From an uncultured Clostridia bacterium (lineage in GTDB: Bacteria; Bacillota; Clostridia; Peptostreptococcales; Anaerovoracaceae), in assembly GCA_947302715.1 (NCBI GenBank), contig CAMYVY010000015.1, positions 1-53,088 of the forward strand: 53,088 nucleotides of DNA, in the 5' to 3' direction. Both the position numbers and the translations under genes were made by a program. Below, piece after piece: positions 1-8,462 of the stretch (the stretch's first letter is position 1; the number at the start of each line of letters is the position of its first letter). The notes under the pieces are model-generated. The model saw only the letters and a list, made by a program, of their open reading frames with translations. It ran no database searches and was not told the DNA's origin.

Positions 1-645
1 GCTTCCTCGTTTTCTGAAGTCACTTGGACTTAGTCCTATTATGACGTTATCACCGGAAACAAAGATGTTGTACCCGGCTTTAACCAAGTCGGAGAGCAAG
101 CTTGCTGCATCAACAGTTATTTCTCCTGTCTCAATCATTTCATCAAGTGTAATCTTTTTATGACGGAACTTTCTTACCGTTAAAACAGGTCCATCAAGCG
201 CTACGTTCTTAAGAACAGCATTTACTCTTGATCCGTCCTTTAGCCTCGCATCAAGAATAGGTGTCATCTCATTGATCTCCCTTCTGACCGATGCTGCTAT
301 CCTTCGAATCACTTGTTCAAGTTCTACCTGTGAGTCGAACTCATCATCGATTACTTCGATACGTCCGTTTCTTTCAACAAAGATGCTCCTTGGTCCATTT
401 ACCATTATTTCATTAATCTCGCCATCATCCAGTAGATAGCTAATCGGCCCAAGCTGTCCCCTGAGCTTTCCGTAGATTCTGTCAATCACATATATCATTT
501 CTGAAATCGATAGCGACTCCTTATATCTCATCGTCGATTTCTCAATTACCGATAATGCTTCTTCATCACTGTTGATATCGTTATCGATAATTCCTTCAGT
601 GGATATTTCCACAATTTCCGTTATTAATCCAAGATCAATACCCAT
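1..645 (-). CDS. cpaF: CpaF/TadA-type pilus assembly ATPase, N-terminal part (truncated by window edge)
   Basis: The 215 visible residues match the N-terminal domain of CpaF/TadA secretion ATPases, which power assembly of Tad/Flp pili at the inner membrane. Recognisable stretches are a helical N-terminus, then ERNGRIEVIDDEF, a conserved VRREINEMTPILDARLKDGS region and LLVKAGYNIFVSG-like sequence (here LSDLVKAGYNIFVSG). The start is the ATG at 645, with an AGAGG about 7 bases upstream, 2 bases after the stop of the TadZ-like gene, so the two genes are co-transcribed. Oddity: the Walker A loop should follow NIFVSG, but the last 17 residues before the edge read DNVIIGLSPSDF... instead. The remaining catalytic part lies outside the window. 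Family is fairly sure; whether the ATPase is intact is not. Confidence 0.82.
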   Translation of the reverse strand, partial: MGIDLGLITEIVEISTEGIIDNDINSDEEALSVIEKSTMRYKESLSISEMIYVIDRIYGKLRGQLGPISYLLDDGEINEIMVNGPRSIFVERNGRIEVIDDEFDSQVELEQVIRRIAASVRREINEMTPILDARLKDGSRVNAVLKNVALDGPVLTVRKFRHKKITLDEMIETGEITVDAASLLSDLVKAGYNIFVSGDNVIIGLSPSDFRKRGS

Positions 646-647
646 AC

Positions 648-1682
648 CTATACCTCTAAAAGCTTGTCGATCAAGATGTATACTTTGCTACCAAAAAGAG
701 AATCCAGACTTTTCTCACTCATGTCTTCAACATAAGGTATTTCCACGTCATACAGATCTTCCGAAGACTTTCTCCCGTTAAAATCCTGTTCCTTATCATT
801 CCAGGAGTTATTGACTATGTTGACAGTTTTTTGAGGACCCATGCTCGAAACAGCTTGAATGAGCACACTCTCAGCTTCTCCTTTTATTGTACGCGGGAAT
901 ACGCATACACCCTTACTCATATTTTTCAAAATAGATATATTATGTTCATACAAGTGATTCCCTATATCGAAAACTATCGCTTCAAATCCCGACGCTACTG
1001 CTGATTTTCTGAGATAGTTAAACATCCCCAAATCAAATACGTTCACATTCCTTTCCACCATACTTCTTCTGATGCAATAAACACCACTTTCCTTATCTGC
1101 GTACTCCTCAAGCTTAACGGTTCTTCCTCGCTTAATGTTGTATAGAAGCTCCGTTGTTTCCGCCTTTAATCCGTCAAGATTGCTTGCACTTATGGTAACG
1201 GGCGTCAGATCCATAAAAAGGACCTTGTAACCCCTTCTGTAAAGCAATCTGCTGATTGCCTTCGCAATAGTACTTGCCCCAACTCTTCCTGCTAAAGAAT
1301 AAACGCCTATCGTAAAGCAATCCTCCATATTCCCAAGCTGCTGATTTAAAGGGATTTCAAAATTAAGCCCCAGCAACTTATTCACCTCAATCAGCAACTC
1401 GGAAAACGGGGTATATTTAGATACTTTAAGGAGTGATAGGCTGCTAATATTATCATCGCTATTATCGATATCATTTTCTTGTAAAGAATCAAGCTCGTTT
1501 TTCACGCATTCATCTTCATCGGAGAAGAGCACTGTTTGAGGGAAATCACCAAAACAATCAATTATGTTTTCATTCGTTTCTTTTTTGATAACATTAAAGC
1601 GGCCGGAATAGCCAAGCATAGCCTCTAAGGTTCTTTCAAAGAATTGATCTTTAAATTCACAAAAGCAATTAATTATTTTCAT
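648..1682 (-). CDS. tadZ: TadZ/CpaE-like MinD/ParA-family pilus localisation protein
   Basis: 344 residues. The N-terminal about 115 residues resemble a receiver-like domain without clear phosphorylation motifs. It is followed by a MinD/ParA ATPase fold starting at IGVYSLAGRVGAST (residues 125-138). The P-loop is atypical: the lysine of the usual KGGVGKT is replaced (GRVGAST). TadZ/CpaE proteins place the Tad pilus machine at the pole, and TadZ proteins with unusual P-loops are known. The start at 1682 is chosen over an ORF extension to 1745 because AAGGAGAG lies 8 bases upstream and a TTGACG-17-TATTAT promoter lies inside the extension. It sits directly upstream of the CpaF-like gene, as expected for a tad locus. 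Confidence 0.78.
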   Translation of the reverse strand: MKIINCFCEFKDQFFERTLEAMLGYSGRFNVIKKETNENIIDCFGDFPQTVLFSDEDECVKNELDSLQENDIDNSDDNISSLSLLKVSKYTPFSELLIEVNKLLGLNFEIPLNQQLGNMEDCFTIGVYSLAGRVGASTIAKAISRLLYRRGYKVLFMDLTPVTISASNLDGLKAETTELLYNIKRGRTVKLEEYADKESGVYCIRRSMVERNVNVFDLGMFNYLRKSAVASGFEAIVFDIGNHLYEHNISILKNMSKGVCVFPRTIKGEAESVLIQAVSSMGPQKTVNIVNNSWNDKEQDFNGRKSSEDLYDVEIPYVEDMSEKSLDSLFGSKVYILIDKLLEV

Positions 1683-1709
1683 GCAGTGCTCTCTCCTTAT
1701 TTGCAAGAG

Positions 1710-1738
1710 ATAATACTTACTTCCCCATAGACCGTCAA
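1710..1738 (-). promoter_or_regulatory. Promoter of the tad genes
   Basis: On the minus strand TTGACG (1738-1733) and TATTAT (1715-1710) are separated by 17 bases. Transcription would start near 1703, giving a leader of about 20 nt before the TadZ start at 1682. Confidence 0.6.
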
Positions 1739-1837
1739 GACCCATTTTGGTGTGATTCTATCCCCTAATAAAACGCTATTTTTCAACCTTCTCGCAGCAT
1801 CACTTCCGATAATTTTTATCCCCTTACAAGTTTTTGT

Positions 1838-1889
1838 CAAAAAAACAAAATGGCCTCCTTCTTGATTTTTCAACAAGCGGAGGCCATTT
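1838..1889 (-). terminator. Intrinsic terminator of the acyl-CoA synthetase gene
   Basis: On the minus strand AAATGGCCTCC (1889-1879) pairs with GGAGGCCATTT (1858-1848), followed by TGTTTTTTT. It lies just after the stop codon at 1917. Confidence 0.85.
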
Positions 1890-1916
1890 CTTTAATATTC
1901 GATTTTTCCTTTTACC

Positions 1917-3659
1917 TTACAATCCCCTTTCGGCAAGTTCCTCATTTATTTTTAAAAGTTCCTCGCCTCGTTTTGTCTTCATAGTTGTGGTCTTGACTGT
2001 TGGCTTATTTGATAAGAAGAATTTCTTCACCATCTTATAGGATGGCATCGTATCATTGATTTTCTGAAGGTCCTTCTCAAATATATCGTTCAGTTGTTCA
2101 ACCGTTATTCCTTCATCCTTTAGGTATTCCTCGTCATATACGACCTTTAACCAAAGTACCACATCGTTGGCTTTGTTCCTGGAAAAGAGCATGCTCTCGG
2201 AAACGTAAGGAAGAAGGTTTACCAGCGTTTCTATTTCCTCCGGGAAAACATTCTTTCCGTTTTTCATTACAATGACGTTCTTCTTCCTTCCTGTTATGAA
2301 GAGGTAACCTTCGTCATCGTAATAAGCCAGATCACCGGTATGGAACCATCCATCCTTTAATACTGCGTCTGTAGATTCTTGGTCGTTGTAATAACCAAGC
2401 ATCACATTTTCGCCCCTCACAACGAGTTCACCAATTCCGTCCTCATCGGGATTATCAATTCTCGTTTCGACATGCGGCATGGTTTTTCCGACCGAGCCGG
2501 GTTTTAAATATCTATAGGTCTCGCTCGCTATTGTAGGCGATGTCTCTGTGAGGCCGTATCCGCTTACCGTCAAAATCCCGAAGTCGTTAAGACCCTTGGC
2601 AACTACCGGATCCAATGCTGCCGCTCCGTTTATAAAGAAGCGCATCTTACCTCCGAGCTGATCAATTATTGATTTAAAGAGTTTTCGTCTCAGGTAAATT
2701 CCAAACTTCTCGGACGTCTCGCAAATCTTCATGGCCTTTTCAACCGTTGCTCTCTTGCCTTGTTTGTCTATCCCCTTCCAGATTTTACGATACACGTTTT
2801 CAAGTAGAAGCGGAACAGTCATCATGACTGACACACCGTATTCCTGGAAGTTTGCCGATATATATTTAAGCCCGTCGCAAAATACATTCTTGATGCCCTG
2901 TGTGATAAATACGAGCAAGCCTCCCATTCCAAATACATGGTGAAGTGGCAAAAATAACATGCTCACATCATCCGGGAAGAAAAGTTCTTCCATGTCCATA
3001 TAGTAGGTAATGCTGCAGAGATTTCTATGGCAGAGCATTACCGCCTTTGATGCTTGCGTGGTTCCCGATGTGAACAGCAGGAAATTCATCGCATCTCTAT
3101 CTATCGGTGCATCCAGATAGCTTCTGTCACCGCTTTCGACCAATGCCTTTCCACGACCAAGAAGCTCAGAGAGGGACTTTCCATCCTCCGGAATAAAGTC
3201 CAAACCGAATATTTCGTTTATCTGTAGTTCCTTGAATATAGGGAAGGTTTTTTTATCGCAGAATACTGCACTTATTTCTCCACGCTCAATCAGGCTCGCT
3301 AACTCTTCCTTCTGAAGGAGTTTATCCAGTGGCACGACCACGCCCAGTCCGCATGCTGCAGCAAAATACGCAAGGATCCAATTGTAGCTGTTCTCCCCGA
3401 TTACGCCAATCCTCTTTCCCGCATATCCAAGCTCCCAGAGCGCAGTCCCCAAATAGCCAATTTGATCGTAGAATTCCTTGTATGTAGTATTGATATAACT
3501 GGTTTCCTTTTCACCTTTGGTATTTTTGGATTTAACCTTCGTTACAAAGGCAACCTTGTCGGAATACTTCTCAGCAGAATAGGCCACCATCTCTCTCAAA
3601 TCGGAAAACTCGTGAAACTTCTTTTCCAAATGATAATTTTTTCGATAACCGTTCGTCAT
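1917..3659 (-). CDS. AMP-forming long-chain acyl-CoA synthetase family protein
   Basis: 580 residues, a usual length for the ANL (AMP-binding) superfamily, which activates carboxylic acids as acyl-adenylates and passes them to CoA or a carrier. Visible motifs: P-loop FTSGTTQASKAV (residues 196-207), GYGLTETSPT, GWFHTGDLAYYDDEGY and the catalytic-lysine region GRKKNVIVMKNGKN. The P-loop departs from the usual SGTTGxPKG: the glycine after the double Thr is Gln and the one after the Lys is Ala. GAGGAG lies 6 bases before the ATG. It is transcribed alone, divergent from trpS, and ends at its own terminator. A long-chain fatty acid is the likeliest substrate; the exact acid cannot be told. Confidence 0.85.
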   Translation of the reverse strand: MTNGYRKNYHLEKKFHEFSDLREMVAYSAEKYSDKVAFVTKVKSKNTKGEKETSYINTTYKEFYDQIGYLGTALWELGYAGKRIGVIGENSYNWILAYFAAACGLGVVVPLDKLLQKEELASLIERGEISAVFCDKKTFPIFKELQINEIFGLDFIPEDGKSLSELLGRGKALVESGDRSYLDAPIDRDAMNFLLFTSGTTQASKAVMLCHRNLCSITYYMDMEELFFPDDVSMLFLPLHHVFGMGGLLVFITQGIKNVFCDGLKYISANFQEYGVSVMMTVPLLLENVYRKIWKGIDKQGKRATVEKAMKICETSEKFGIYLRRKLFKSIIDQLGGKMRFFINGAAALDPVVAKGLNDFGILTVSGYGLTETSPTIASETYRYLKPGSVGKTMPHVETRIDNPDEDGIGELVVRGENVMLGYYNDQESTDAVLKDGWFHTGDLAYYDDEGYLFITGRKKNVIVMKNGKNVFPEEIETLVNLLPYVSESMLFSRNKANDVVLWLKVVYDEEYLKDEGITVEQLNDIFEKDLQKINDTMPSYKMVKKFFLSNKPTVKTTTMKTKRGEELLKINEELAERGL

Positions 3660-3957
3660 TTCATCTCCTCAATCACTTAATAACAACTTAATTAACCAAA
3701 AACATTTTGCAAAGCCGTTTATGTTTAATTTGGCAGTCATTCGTCACCTATATTATACTTTAGTTGTCAATGATTTTAGAAAGCTCGATAGATGCGAAGC
3801 AAAGACATGTATTGTATTTCTATACATTAAGTGTTAGACTTTACTACGAAGTATGCCCAAACACGGTTCACTACAAATGGTTGTGCACCACGCCTACGGA
3901 CTATAGCGAATTACGGCAAAATGTATCACGAATAACAATGAAAAATGAGGAGCAAAA
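3660..3957. other. Divergent intergenic region between acyl-CoA synthetase and trpS
   Basis: The minus strand carries TATAAT (3757-3752) with a TTGACA only 7 bases further upstream, too close for a standard pair, so the -35 is uncertain. On the plus strand TTGTCA with a weak -10 is possible. An ATGTAT/ATACAT inverted repeat lies near 3809-3828. No T-box sequence is present before trpS, and no ORF here looks coding. Confidence 0.4.
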
Positions 3958-4956
3958 ATGTCAGATATAGAACGCAGAAAAAGAGTTTTTTCAGGGGTTC
4001 AGCCCACCGGAAACATTCACATCGGTAATTACCTTGGGGCTTTAAAGCAGTTTGTTGACCTTCAGGACGATCACGACTGCATTTATTGTATTGTGGACGA
4101 ACATGCAATCACGGTCCCACAAGACCCAAAGGAGCTTAGGAAACACATCCTCGATGTTGCTTCCCTATATTTGGCAATTGGAATCAACCCCAAGGAATCA
4201 ATTGTATTTGTGCAATCCGATGTTCCGGCTCATGCAGAGCTTTCCTGGATATTGACATGCAACGCATACACGGGCGAGCTCTTTAGAATGACTCAGTTTA
4301 AATCAAAAAGTCAAAATAAGGAATCCGCTCCTGCGGGGCTTCTAATGTACCCGGTTCTGATGGCTGCGGATATTTTGCTGTATGATACTGACGTGGTTCC
4401 TGTTGGAAACGATCAAAAGCAACACATCGAACTCGCTCGCGACATCGCAACTCGCGTAAACAATACGAGAAAGAAAACATTTGTGGTTCCTGAGGGCCGC
4501 TTCATGAAGGAAGGCGCTCGCATAATGGCGCTTGACGATCCAACCCAGAAGATGAGTAAATCAGCAGAAAATATACACAGCAGGATTTCGCTTCTCGATG
4601 ACGAGAACAAGATTAAAAAATCCATCATGAAATCAACAACCGACTCCGACGGTGTGATTAAATTTGACGTTGAAAACAAACCCGGAGTTAGCAATCTACT
4701 TAATATTTACAGCGTTTTATCGGGTAAGTCCATAGATAGCTTAGTTACAGAATACGAAGGAAAGGGATATGGCGACTTCAAAAAAGACTTGGTCGATGTG
4801 ACTATAGAAGCCCTCGCGCCAATAAAGGCTCGCTTCGAAGAAATCAGATATTCCGACGAACTAATAGATACATTAAAGGATGGTGCAGAAAGAGCAAATG
4901 TCATAGCCAAAAGAACTCTTCAGCGCGTAAAGGACGTTTACGGACTTGGTCTTTAA
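3958..4956 (+). CDS. trpS: Tryptophanyl-tRNA synthetase
   Basis: 332 residues, the normal bacterial length. It charges tRNA-Trp in the cytoplasm. The class I HIGH signature appears as PTGNIHIGN (residues 17-24), with GxxP and AYTGELFRMTQFKSKS around 103-118 and the KMSKS loop at 198-202. The start ATG follows GAGGAG with 6 bases spacing. The gene stands alone on the plus strand and ends in a terminator shared with the convergent histidine kinase gene. No leader peptide or T-box is seen, so its regulation is unclear. Confidence 0.97.
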   Translation: MSDIERRKRVFSGVQPTGNIHIGNYLGALKQFVDLQDDHDCIYCIVDEHAITVPQDPKELRKHILDVASLYLAIGINPKESIVFVQSDVPAHAELSWILTCNAYTGELFRMTQFKSKSQNKESAPAGLLMYPVLMAADILLYDTDVVPVGNDQKQHIELARDIATRVNNTRKKTFVVPEGRFMKEGARIMALDDPTQKMSKSAENIHSRISLLDDENKIKKSIMKSTTDSDGVIKFDVENKPGVSNLLNIYSVLSGKSIDSLVTEYEGKGYGDFKKDLVDVTIEALAPIKARFEEIRYSDELIDTLKDGAERANVIAKRTLQRVKDVYGLGL

Positions 4957-4986
4957 TCGTAAAGGAACATCATTTATAATCAAAAG

Positions 4987-5012
4987 GAATAGGTCGCACC
5001 TATTCTTTTTTT
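4987..5012 (+). terminator. Terminator after trpS
   Basis: GAATAGGT (4987-4994) pairs with ACCTATTC (4998-5005) around a CGC loop, followed by seven T (5006-5012). The last T residues overlap the stop codon of the convergent kinase gene. Confidence 0.85.
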
Positions 5013-6762
5013 ATGCTGTGAACCAAAATTCAACACCCTTCAGCTTTTCACCGTTCCAGTCTATACCGATATTGTGACTCCCGTATTTGTATTTATGGAA
5101 TTCGAGGATTCTCCCTGCCAAAGGCAGGCCCATGCCACCACCGTCTCCGGCTAAATCTCCTTCAAGTCGCTTGGCGGTTCTTGATTTATCGAGTTTATAC
5201 ATCATATCCCAGGCTTTGGCCATTTCATCGCCGGCTATTTCCTCGCAAGTATTAAATACCGAGAATCTTCTTTTGCTCCCCACCCTCGTTACACTTACTC
5301 TTACCTTGGGTTTATCTGGAGAAGTGGCGTATTTGGCAGCGTTAGAAAGAAAATTGTCGATAACCATTGCGACGAGTTCTCGGTCACCTTTTATCGCCGC
5401 ACCTTTGACCAAGTCAACATCCAAATCGATTCCCCTCATATCAAAGGTGCTTTGATACTTGGCCAACTCCTCGGAAACCAAATCCGAAAGATCAAAATCC
5501 GTCTTTTCCAGCGTCTCCATATTGGAAAGCCTATCGTATCTCTGCATGGTTAGAATAATCCCCTTCATACGTTCAGCCTCCTCATAGATGGAAGCAACAT
5601 ATTCCTTGTTTTTCTCCGGATTTATATCCTCCAAAATCATTTCAGCCTGATTCTGAATTACCGAAAGAGGTGTTTTTAGTTCGTGGGCCGATGCGCTGAC
5701 AAAGGTCCTTTTGGCTTCCTCCACATCCATAGTGGTTCGCCCGGCATAGTATACCGCAATTCCCGCATAGATGACCGCAACTGCCGCCAAGAGAATGGCA
5801 ATCGTCCTTCTAAAGTCCGAGTCCATAAGCACACTTTTAATTAAGTCAACCTTTGATGTTATGTAAAAAAAGCAAGGAGTCAACTCACCATCAATATTTA
5901 GTTCTACCTCCCCAGTGCAATACTTGCTGTAGAAATACCTTCCTACTCTGTCCACAAATCCAACACCAAATTCGGATGTCGTTTTCACTCCGTCAGGAGG
6001 CGTAATCATTGCTATTTCTCTGCTGTCAGTAATTTCTGAATAGAGTTCCTGATATATTTTATAGTTTGGGCTTTTCGGACCATCATCTATAAAATATGGC
6101 ACCGCATTTATGTCCCTTAGCACTTTAAGAGATTCATAATCCGATTCACTAAGACCATTGGTATCCCTAAAATCAACTACGCATCCCGAGCTTACGGTAT
6201 GGTAGCCGTTATTCTCATCATAGGGAACAAACTCACCCAAATCCATGGATACCGGAATGTATTCAACTCGCCCCTCAGATTCTATATACCGCTCAACATA
6301 CTGCATTTCATGTATGGCCGGATCCGAATAATTCTTGTCAAACCACTCCTGCATTTCACGTTTTTTTTCATCGTTTAAATATTTCTCCATATCAACCCAG
6401 ATGTCTTGCCCATTCTGGAATGTATTAATCATTCCCCCACTTTTCCAAATGAGATTACCATCCAAATCGTAAATTCCAATAGCAGTTGGCATAGTACGCT
6501 CTCTGTCATAATAGCAATGAGCATCATTAAGCAAAAACATTATTGCCATTCTAAAATCGGAATCCTTGTAATCATCCAATTCCACCATTGTCCATATTTG
6601 GTTGGACGATATATGCGGATAATCGGCATCAGCCTGATATTTAATCTCCCACAAAAACAGTATTAAGAAAAGCACTATAATATATGGAATCAGTCTTAGC
6701 ATGAGCTTATTTCTTTTTTTGGTTGCCGTGCTCCCCGCACCTTTTTTGTATCTCATAAACAT
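5011..6762 (-). CDS. Membrane sensor histidine kinase (two-component system)
   Basis: 583 residues. TM1 about 22-40, a large extracytoplasmic domain of about 280 residues, TM2 about 320-341, then HisKA with phospho-acceptor His360 (SASAHELKTPLSVIQ) and HATPase with N box DNFLSNAAKYA (470-480) and G box GDGGGMGL. A HAMP domain is not evident between TM2 and HisKA. The start at 6762 (GGAGG 6 bases upstream) is preferred to an in-frame ATG at 6810 that overlaps the response regulator and has no ribosome site. It would phosphorylate the regulator encoded 34 bases upstream. The sensor domain gives no clue to the signal. Confidence 0.9.
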   Translation of the reverse strand: MFMRYKKGAGSTATKKRNKLMLRLIPYIIVLFLILFLWEIKYQADADYPHISSNQIWTMVELDDYKDSDFRMAIMFLLNDAHCYYDRERTMPTAIGIYDLDGNLIWKSGGMINTFQNGQDIWVDMEKYLNDEKKREMQEWFDKNYSDPAIHEMQYVERYIESEGRVEYIPVSMDLGEFVPYDENNGYHTVSSGCVVDFRDTNGLSESDYESLKVLRDINAVPYFIDDGPKSPNYKIYQELYSEITDSREIAMITPPDGVKTTSEFGVGFVDRVGRYFYSKYCTGEVELNIDGELTPCFFYITSKVDLIKSVLMDSDFRRTIAILLAAVAVIYAGIAVYYAGRTTMDVEEAKRTFVSASAHELKTPLSVIQNQAEMILEDINPEKNKEYVASIYEEAERMKGIILTMQRYDRLSNMETLEKTDFDLSDLVSEELAKYQSTFDMRGIDLDVDLVKGAAIKGDRELVAMVIDNFLSNAAKYATSPDKPKVRVSVTRVGSKRRFSVFNTCEEIAGDEMAKAWDMMYKLDKSRTAKRLEGDLAGDGGGMGLPLAGRILEFHKYKYGSHNIGIDWNGEKLKGVEFWFTA

Positions 6763-6796
6763 GGCTGAACCTCCGCTCCGATTTGTTCCAATGCAA

Positions 6797-7474
6797 TCAC
6801 CGAACATCATCTCTAAAAAGATAACCCGCCCCGATTACTGTCTCGATTGCCTGTCCCTTTTCACCCAAGGCTTTCCGCAGATTCTTTATATGCGTGTCAA
6901 CCACTCTCTCCTCACCATCAAAGCCATAGCCCCAGACCTTGGCCAGAATCTGCTCTCTTCCAAGGACGATATTCTTGTTCTCCATCAAGTACGCCAAGAG
7001 TGCAAAGTCCTTTCCTGTGACATTTACAGCATCTTTGCCATCGACAGTTACCGTCCTTGATGCATAATCCAGAACTATTCCGGCTGCCTCCAAAGTTTCA
7101 TCCTGAGATAGCCCCTTGCTCCTCTTTATCATCATGCGGCATTTCTGCTCCAAAACTGATAGCGGAAATGGCTTTACAATATAATCGTCTGCCCCCGCGT
7201 TAAACGCTGCCAGCATATCGCCCTCCTCACCAAGTGCAGAAAGGAACAAAACCGGAGTATCGCTGAATTCTCTGATCTCCCGGCAGGCCTCAATCCCATT
7301 CATAACCGGCATCATTACATCCATAATCACAAGGTCAAAAGCCTCGTCTGCCGCCCTTTGTACCGCTTCCTCTCCTTCCGCCGCCATAACTGTATCAAAG
7401 CCCTTTGCTGTGAGATACTCGGATATAGTTTCTCTTATTTTTCTTTCGTCATCCACCACCAAAACCCTATACAT
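6797..7474 (-). CDS. OmpR/PhoB-family response regulator
   Basis: 225 residues: receiver domain (1-115) with acidic pair D8-D9, phospho-acceptor Asp52 (LVIMDVMMP) and Lys101 (YIVKPF), then a winged-helix DNA-binding domain ending GYGFDGEERVVDTHIKNLRKAL. The start at 7474 has GGAGG 8 bases upstream; a longer reading to 7543 lacks support. It is first in the operon with the kinase gene. Its targets cannot be told from the sequence; there is no ABC bacitracin-type exporter next to it. Confidence 0.93.
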   Translation of the reverse strand: MYRVLVVDDERKIRETISEYLTAKGFDTVMAAEGEEAVQRAADEAFDLVIMDVMMPVMNGIEACREIREFSDTPVLFLSALGEEGDMLAAFNAGADDYIVKPFPLSVLEQKCRMMIKRSKGLSQDETLEAAGIVLDYASRTVTVDGKDAVNVTGKDFALLAYLMENKNIVLGREQILAKVWGYGFDGEERVVDTHIKNLRKALGEKGQAIETVIGAGYLFRDDVR

Positions 7475-7554
7475 CTTTTGTACCTCCATATTATCCAGGA
7501 CGTTATTCTGTCGATGAATTGCTTGAAACAGTTCATCAAGCATTTAACTCATAT

Positions 7555-7600
7555 AAAAATGGTGTAATTTATACCTTATCGTATATTTTACACCATCATA
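7555..7600 (-). terminator. Terminator between nucleoside phosphorylase and the two-component genes
   Basis: ATGGTGTAA (7596-7588 on the minus strand) pairs perfectly with TTACACCAT (7567-7559), with an inner ATAC/GTAT pairing, followed by TTTTATA. It closes the nucleoside phosphorylase transcript. Confidence 0.7.
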
Positions 7601-7649
7601 AATACGCCGTGTGTTATCCATGTGTCGCTTGATATATTCTTGATAGTTT

Positions 7650-8420
7650 TTATTCTATATTCAAAACCGCATCCAAGCAAAGCCTTAGCGCATATTCCAT
7701 GGAATCATTTCCCCAGTTACGCTCATCGTAGTTCTCCGCATCCGCCAATGTATCCGCAGTATAAAGAATCTGTCCCCATACGGCGCCGCGCATTTTCGCA
7801 CAGGCAGCAAGTCCTGCGCATTCCATCTCAACAACCGAGCACCCCTCCGACCTTCTATAGTCAACCTTTTCCTTAGTTTCTCTATAAAAGCCATCTGTAG
7901 ACCAGGTGATTACTTCACGATACTTGAGATTATGCTCAATTAAGGTCTTTTCAATTGCCTTTAGCGCCCTCTTGTCTACATCCATAAATCTCGATGGTGG
8001 AGCATAATGATAGGACGCGCCTTCATCTCTTAATGCTCGCCACGGAACCAGAAACTCATTCTCTTCCATATCGACCAAGACGCCGCATGATCCGGAGCTT
8101 ATCACCTCGGTGCATCCATATGCTATCATCCAATCGAGAAACTGAACTGCCGCGGATGAACCTACAGGCGCCTGAATCATGCACACATCGGTTCCCTTAT
8201 AGTTCATCACAAAAAGCGGAAACTTCTTTGTTATGGAATCAAAATTCGCCACCTGAACAAGATTATGCTCCGCAGCATATTTCTCTATCGTACTACCAAG
8301 AAAAGCGAGCACTCCCTTTTTGGGAAGCTTCAAGTCCAGCCCCTCATGGTCGGGAGGTATCACCGCTTTTTGATCGGTATCAAATTCAAGAATCGGTATT
8401 TCGTTTTTCAGTATACCCAT
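7650..8420 (-). CDS. Nucleoside phosphorylase (PNP/UDP family, uridine phosphorylase-like)
   Basis: 256 residues. It would cleave nucleosides with phosphate to a base and ribose-1-phosphate. Family marks: IQAPVGSSAAVQFLDWMIAYGCTEVISSGSCG (phosphate and nucleoside binding) and SVVEMECAGLAACAKMRG, where Glu-Met-Glu contacts ribose. AGAGG lies before the ATG. It is the last gene of a five-gene minus-strand series with gaps of 9-42 bases. Substrate preference (uridine or purine) cannot be fixed. Confidence 0.85.
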   Translation of the reverse strand: MGILKNEIPILEFDTDQKAVIPPDHEGLDLKLPKKGVLAFLGSTIEKYAAEHNLVQVANFDSITKKFPLFVMNYKGTDVCMIQAPVGSSAAVQFLDWMIAYGCTEVISSGSCGVLVDMEENEFLVPWRALRDEGASYHYAPPSRFMDVDKRALKAIEKTLIEHNLKYREVITWSTDGFYRETKEKVDYRRSEGCSVVEMECAGLAACAKMRGAVWGQILYTADTLADAENYDERNWGNDSMEYALRLCLDAVLNIE

Positions 8421-8462
8421 AATACATCCTCTTTTTGTACAATAAAGCCGTGAATCAATTTC

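Noticed and set aside
1..60. Simple frameshift explaining the missing P-loop of CpaF
   Set aside because: Neither of the other two frames encodes GTGSGKT.
3764..3957. T-box or Trp-rich leader peptide before trpS
   Set aside because: No AGGGTGG-ACCGCG sequence, no terminator hairpin, and only one Trp codon in the short ORF.
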